Shown here: piece by piece, positions 59,983 to 64,000 of the stretch
Layout: each line of letters opens with the position of its first letter
How positions within the stretch are numbered: the first letter of the stretch is position 1
Assembly: GCA_933207985.1 (NCBI GenBank)
Contig: OW240912.1
Coordinates: 249,463,501-249,527,500, forward strand
Length of the DNA stretch: 64,000 bases
Reading direction: 5' to 3'
Source of the DNA: Pelobates cultripes
Taxonomy: Eukaryota > Chordata > Amphibia > Anura > Pelobatidae
Notes under the pieces: model-generated
Seen by the model: the letters and a program-made list of their open reading frames with translations, nothing else
The model's database searches: none
Told to the model about the DNA's origin: nothing
Translations under genes and position numbers: made by a program

Positions 59983-60334
59983 AGAACCCTCACACACACT
60001 GCACAATATGCTTTCCTAGCATTTTTGTCTCCTGGTATCCCAACTATGGAGACACCAGAGACAAATTTCAAGCAAACACAGTGCAAGCATGTTATTGAAT
60101 TTGCTTGCGCTGTGCAGAACAAATACAGGGTCTTTTTCTCATGCCAGAGCTCTTCAGCAGAGCTCTGCACATGGTCTACCCTGGAAGAGCATTGAACCAA
60201 CATGCTCAGTTTGTGATGGGGCGTGCTTGTCATTGGTGATGACAAAACACACCCTATCTGGCCCCTCCCCCTTTTTAGTGGGCCGCTGTAATTAAAAAAT
60301 GCCCGGGCCGAATTTTCTTCCCAGTCCGGCCCTA
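58391..60334. mobile_element. hAT-like element carrying a 1.1 kb CA-rich minisatellite
   Basis: The left end is CAGGCCCAGACTGGCCATC and the right end CCCAGTCCGGCCCTA, inverted repeats of the CAGGGCCGGACTGG type. ATTCTGGA (58383-58390) and ATCCTGGA (60335-60342) form an 8 bp target duplication with one change. The left body has two strong stem-loops: TGCAGGGCCGGCAC/GTGCCGGCCCTGCA at 58496-58530, and GGGAGATC..GATCTCCC. A GGCCCGGTGGGCC-type motif near the left end matches ATGCCCGGGCC at the right. No transposase. Confidence 0.82.
58855..60000. repeat. minisatellite, about 35-45 bp unit
   Basis: CACTGCACCCCTGACACTC, ACAGCACCCTCACTCACAC and variants. Blocks recur at larger spacing: the succession at 58920-59230 reappears near 59370-59640, so there is a higher-order repeat of about 440 bp. 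Confidence 0.93.
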
Positions 60335-60518
60335 ATCCTGGACACCAAATAGTGTGGCTCTGGTACCTGGGTCTGGCAGGCAGACTTTAGTCCCTCTCAT
60401 CGTCCCAGGTAAAAAACAAAACAAAACAAAAAAAACTATTAATGTTAATGTATTCAATTCTCTCTCTTTTTTTTCTTTTTTTTTTTTATTGAGATGTAGA
60501 CATATTGGATAATTTTAA
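60335..60518. other. spacer with A- and T-runs
   Basis: ATCCTGGACACCAAATAGTG repeats the sequence just left of the hAT-like element (58352 onward). The rest is A-rich and T-rich with no gene. Confidence 0.5.
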
Positions 60519-60911
60519 AGGAACACTGTGTACACCATAACTATTTAATCAAAATGATTTTGCTAAGGTGCCAGTAGGCCCCTCGGTGCTCTATTGTCTT
60601 ACGGTATTAAAATGTTCTTGAAAACCCTCCATAGCAGGAACTGGCTTCTGAAACTGAGTTTCAGGAAGCGCAGAGTGCCTATGGGTAGGGGCACGTTGAT
60701 TGGCTAGAGCAGTCATCTGGCACTCTAATCCAATCAGTAGCTCCCCATTCATTAAAAAGTAAACATTTTTGAATGGGGAGCTACCGAGTTAGAGCATCAG
60801 CTGACCACTCTAGCCAATCAGCGGCACCCCTACCTGGCGGTACTCAGTGGTTCCTGAAGCTCAGTTTTAGAAGCTGAATGCCGCTGGAGATCTGGCGCTG
60901 GAGGCAGCCTT
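60519..60911. repeat. TTAA-type repeat, truncated by the gap
   Basis: TTAAAGGAACACTGTGTACACC opens it. CAATCAGTAGCTCCCCATTC and GAATGGGGAGCTACCGAG form a foldback, and AGCATCAGCTGACCACTC matches 11180-11210. Confidence 0.6.
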
Positions 60912-61011
60912 NNNNNNNNNNNNNNNNNNNNNNNNNNNNNNNNNNNNNNNNNNNNNNNNNNNNNNNNNNNNNNNNNNNNNNNNNNNNNNNNNNNNNNNNN
61001 NNNNNNNNNNN
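60912..61011. other. assembly gap, 100 N
   Basis: Exactly 100 N, a conventional placeholder, so the true size is unknown. A tandem repeat starts at its right edge. Confidence 0.99.
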
Positions 61012-61345
61012 AGGTGTCAATCCATATCTGCCAAGTGACCCGATGTAGGGGGACCAGTCCCTATTCTGCTCTGTGTCAGTGTGTACCAGGGAACCCTAGG
61101 ACAGGTGTCAATCCATATCTGCCAAGTGACCCGATGTAGGGGGAACAGTCCCTATTCTGCTCTGTGTCAGTGTGTATCAGGGATCCTTAGGACAGGTGTC
61201 AATCCATATCTGCCAAGTGACCCTATGTAGGGGACCAGTCTCTATTCTGCTCTGTGTCCGTGTGCATCAGGGGCTCTGAGGACAGGTGTCAATCCATATG
61301 TCAAGGTGTCAATATGTCATATGTCAGGTGTCAATCCATATTCAT
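61012..61345. repeat. 91 bp tandem satellite, at least 3 full units
   Basis: AGGTGTCAATCCATATCTGC starts at 61012, 61103, 61194 and 61284, giving periods of 91, 91 and 90. Each unit continues through CCCGATGTAGGGGG, TATTCTGCTCTGTGTC and a CAGGG..AGGAC end. The last unit is broken and reduplicated (ATATGTCAAGGTGTC). The array probably extends into the gap. Confidence 0.95.
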
Positions 61346-61648
61346 TGTGATTTAGGAATGTTAGGTGATTTCTGCCCTTTATGGATTAAAACCAGACTCT
61401 GTATCAACTGTGTAATTTTCCATGGGAGTTTTGCCATGGATCCCCCTCCGGCATGCCACAGTCCAGGTGTTAGTCCCTTGAAACAACTTTTCCATCCCTA
61501 TTGTGGCCAGAAAGAGTCCCTGTGTGTTTTAAAATTCGCCTCCCCATTGAAGTCAATGGCGTTTCGGGCGGTTCGCCGGTTCGCGAACATTTCCGGAAGT
61601 TCGCGTTCGCCGTTCGCGAACCGAAAATTTCGGGTTCGCGACATCACT
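61346..61648. repeat. CpG-rich palindromic transposon end
   Basis: GTTCGCGAACATTTCC, GTTCGCGTTCGCCGTTCGCG and ACATCACTAG form a frog repeat end I recognise, with TTCGCGAA palindromes and a terminus that reads TAGTGATGT in reverse. It may be the right end of an element whose left end and interior (including the satellite) lie in or beyond the gap; that is inference. Confidence 0.5.
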
Positions 61649-62455
61649 AGTGACAAACTCCCCTCTCCAAGTGAGTTTGCCACGAGCTCCTGGAGGAGCC
61701 TGCTTGCCAGCCTCCTGCCCACAGACTATGGGCCCTGCAGGGAAACATATAAAAGACTACCAAACTTGACCGACCGTTAGCACTGATTTCATGGAACTGT
61801 TTCATGTGCACGGTCGGTCAAAATGATGACTTCGAGGAAATTCCTGAACCGACCTGGGTGATTTTTGGATATGATGTTCACCCAGAACTGGGCTATCAGG
61901 GGATGTAACTATATGGGGTGTGTTTTTAAGGTACTTTTTGGGGTTTCATAAAATTGTACGTTTTTATGTGCTTGGAGATAATTGGGTTAGATCCTGATTC
62001 AATTATCTCCAAAGCACAGAGGAGGGATTCTATTGTTTGTGTATGGGTGTGTCTCACTGTATGACTCTGTTTTTATTGGTTTATTCAATGTGTGTCCCTG
62101 TGCCCAATAAGGTCCTCCTGGGCATCACCCTTGTTGGGAAACTTGCATAAAAGGCCAGTGTGCTTCCATTAAAATTCTATTCCAGCTTACACTCCGAAAC
62201 TGTCGTCCTGTTATTGGAGGGAAAGAAGATTTACTCTTGTGTCTGCTGTTCCAGCTTGCAGGAGATTCAATGGGCAAAGCCCTTGTAAGGACTAGAGTTT
62301 ATTCCCCATTCAGCTCCAGGAAGGAGCGGTTCCAGGGCCCCAGTCAAGAAACGGTGAGTGTGAGCAGAAGTGCTGCGGTTTGTCCCCTGTTCCAGCTAGG
62401 AAGCGGTCCTTGGTGGAGGTACCCAGCCAGGGGTACAAGGAGCTCTGCTATAATC
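61649..62455 (+). mobile_element. LTR of the same family, sense strand plus, ends eroded
   Basis: TTTGCCACGAGCTCCTGGAG and CCTGCCCACAGACTATGGGC match the minus sense of 39720-39800. It carries the 38-nt hairpin (61851-61888), GGAGATAATTG..CAATTATCTCC (61974-62010) and a TATA-like CATAAAAGG at 62146. GGTGGAGGTACCCAGCCAGG corresponds to GGAGGTACCCAAT in the 45.6 kb LTR near its end. Target duplications are not found, so the limits are approximate. Confidence 0.65.
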
Positions 62456-62547
62456 TGCATAAAGGTTCAGTTTCAATTCGCCAGAATTTGTTCTGAACCC
62501 TTTAATCCTATTATTATCTCTAATCTGAGAAGCCAGCGGTTCCAGTG

Positions 62548-63603
62548 ACATTATTTATAGAATCGGGGAGAGCGGGCAACCCTGCCTGGTTCCATTCGCC
62601 AGATAGAACCAGTCAGAGCTGAAGCCCCCCGGAGTACCCTTGCAGTTGAAGCTGAATACAAGGCCAGAATGACCTCCAACATCCACCTATTCAAACCAAA
62701 TTTCCTTAAAACTTCCCTGAGGAAACCCCACCTGTCGAACGCCTTTTCAGCATCCAAAGACAGGGTCAGGTGGGTTCTACCCTCTGATTGCACTGCGTCC
62801 AAAATATCTATTAATCTCCTGACATTATTTATGGATGATCTTCCAGGGATGAAGCCCACCTGGTCCAGATGGATCAGTGTGGGGACAACCTGCTTTAACC
62901 GTTCTGCCAGTACCGCAGAATATATTTTAATATCACTATTAATGAGTGAGATGGGTCAATAATTACTAATCAATTCAGGGTCTTTCCCTTCTTTAGGTAT
63001 TATTATATTTGCTTGCAATAATTCTTTAGGTACATCTTTCCCTTCCGCTATCACATTGAATGCATTAGTCAGGGGTCCCTTTATAACATCTTTCAATATT
63101 TTAGAAAACAGATTATTAAATCCATCTGGGCCTGGTGACTTCCCCTCCTTCATCTTGTCTATGGCCATTTCCACCTCATTCTCTATATATTTCATATTTT
63201 GGATTGATTTTCTGTTAAATAAGGTATATTTATTGTATCCAAATGCTCTGTTGTTTGTGTTGGAGTAGGCATAGTTTAAAGGTTATATAATTGGTAAAAA
63301 AAAAAGTCTTTAAAGGCTATCCCAGTCTTTTCCGGAGTCAATAGTATCTCGTTATTTGACCTTATTACTGTAATGTTTTTCTTTGCTTTTATTTTTTTAA
63401 TCTGTTCGATATTGTTTTATTGACCTTATTTCCTTGATAGTACCATTTTCTATTAAGACGTTCTAAGCCTCTATTAACCCTATCCAAAAGTAAGTATTTT
63501 ATGTTTTTTTCCACCTTCACTGTTTTTTTTGTGTTATCTCCCTATCTGGATTAAGTTTGTTCTGCCAAGTTAGCTCCTCAACTTTAATATAGCAATCTGC
63601 TAA
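62548..63603 (-). mobile_element. L1/Tx1-type LINE, RT segment
   Basis: The minus strand encodes, in broken frames, QIAILKLR, KEGKSPGPDGFNNLFSKILK, ELLQANIIIPKEGKDPELIS, VPTLIHLDQVGFIPGRSS, INNVRRLIDIL and LSLDAEKAFDRWGFL (RT motif A). The SPGPDG, GFIPGR and LDAEKAFD motifs are those of L1/Tx1-type reverse transcriptases. Motif C is not present, because the fragment stops at about 62548 soon after GSIWR. Both ends are truncated. Confidence 0.85.
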
Positions 63604-63604
63604 T

Positions 63605-64000
63605 TGTAACGAAACCCCTGTTTGGACAGACTCAGGGAAACAGCACATGGTCTAAATATTCGTGTGTTTGACTATTTCGTGTATTTGTAAAAAAGCCGAA
63701 CAAACTCCCGAACCACCCGACCTCCCACCAGGGTCGTGTGCAGCTCATTTACCACCCAGACCTTGCGGTTGACCGCAAGGTAATTGATGAAAGGCTTGAT
63801 GGTCGTTTGTTTGCCATTTTAAAATCGTCGATTTTTAAATTAATATTGGATGTTGGCATGATTTATAGAGCTTGGATTCATGCAAGCATAGGTAATACCA
63901 TGTAATGTAGTATAGAAAACAAGAAAGGACAATTGACCATATCAAGCATTTCTCTGCATCTGTGGAGAGGAACAGTGTAGGTGTTGTACACTTTCAGACT
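63605..64000. other. possible LTR start at the window edge
   Basis: TGTAACGAAACCCCTGTTTGG begins abruptly after L1 sequence and resembles the TGTAACGGACCG end of the LTR family. The other end would lie outside. A CCTTGCGGTTGACCGCAAGG palindrome is inside. No gene. Confidence 0.35.

Noticed and set aside
58855..60000. Possible telomere-like or CRISPR-like repeat
   Set aside because: Units vary in length and sequence and contain no TTAGGG. It is a minisatellite inside a hAT-like element.
61012..61345. Regular repeats with spacing that could suggest a CRISPR array
   Set aside because: Units are contiguous 91 bp tandem copies without unique spacers, in a vertebrate genome.

Overview
The window is nuclear DNA of a vertebrate, most likely an anuran amphibian. 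One cellular exon is recognisable: exon 1 of prps2 (PRPP synthetase 2), minus strand, 17292-17413. Almost everything else is transposon-derived. The mix fits a frog: Tc1, hAT-like, TTAA-flanked, piggyBac, CR1, L2, L1/Tx1, a tyrosine-recombinase-type retroelement with split direct repeats, and many solo LTRs. The TTAA-flanked repeat starting AGGGACACTATAG and the CR1 3' tail look familiar from frog assemblies; that is recall, not a search. I do not name a species.

Layout. 1-17291 is prps2 intron 1, provided exon 2 lies left of the window as I infer. It holds unclassified repeats, a 4.5 kb TTAA-flanked element (6573-11083) with a Tc1 copy, a TTAA-type MITE and a hAT-like element stacked inside it, and a near-perfect 192 bp palindrome at 14941-15132. 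17292-17800 is prps2 exon 1 with its CpG-rich promoter. 17800-64000 lies upstream of prps2 and shows no cellular gene. It contains an L2 LINE inserted in a minisatellite (18205-20315), a 2.1 kb TTAA-flanked foldback element (20364-22478), a split-direct-repeat retroelement of about 6.4 kb (22874-29295) interrupted by a solo LTR, and a run of hAT-like elements carrying large minisatellites (31.4-38 kb). A piggyBac transposase pseudogene (38.5-40.9 kb) is cut by a solo LTR. A nested MITE/LTR cluster follows (43-47.2 kb), then more hAT-like and minisatellite blocks (47.4-50.4 kb), a stretch with no recognisable repeat (50.5-53.3 kb), L1/Tx1 and CR1 LINE remains (53.4-57.1 kb), two long arrays (57.1-60.0 kb), a 100 bp assembly gap beside a 91 bp satellite, another LTR, and a second L1/Tx1 fragment.

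Three patterns stand out. First, hAT-like elements with 8 bp target duplications repeatedly carry private minisatellite arrays. Second, the LTRs of one family share a 38-nt stem-loop whose two stems show compensating base changes. Third, the 22.9-29.3 kb element has the A1-internal-B1-A2-B2 arrangement known from Ngaro/PAT-like retrotransposons. No transposase or reverse transcriptase here is intact. Long open frames inside the arrays are composition artefacts and are not annotated as genes. No tRNA, rRNA or CRISPR was recognised.
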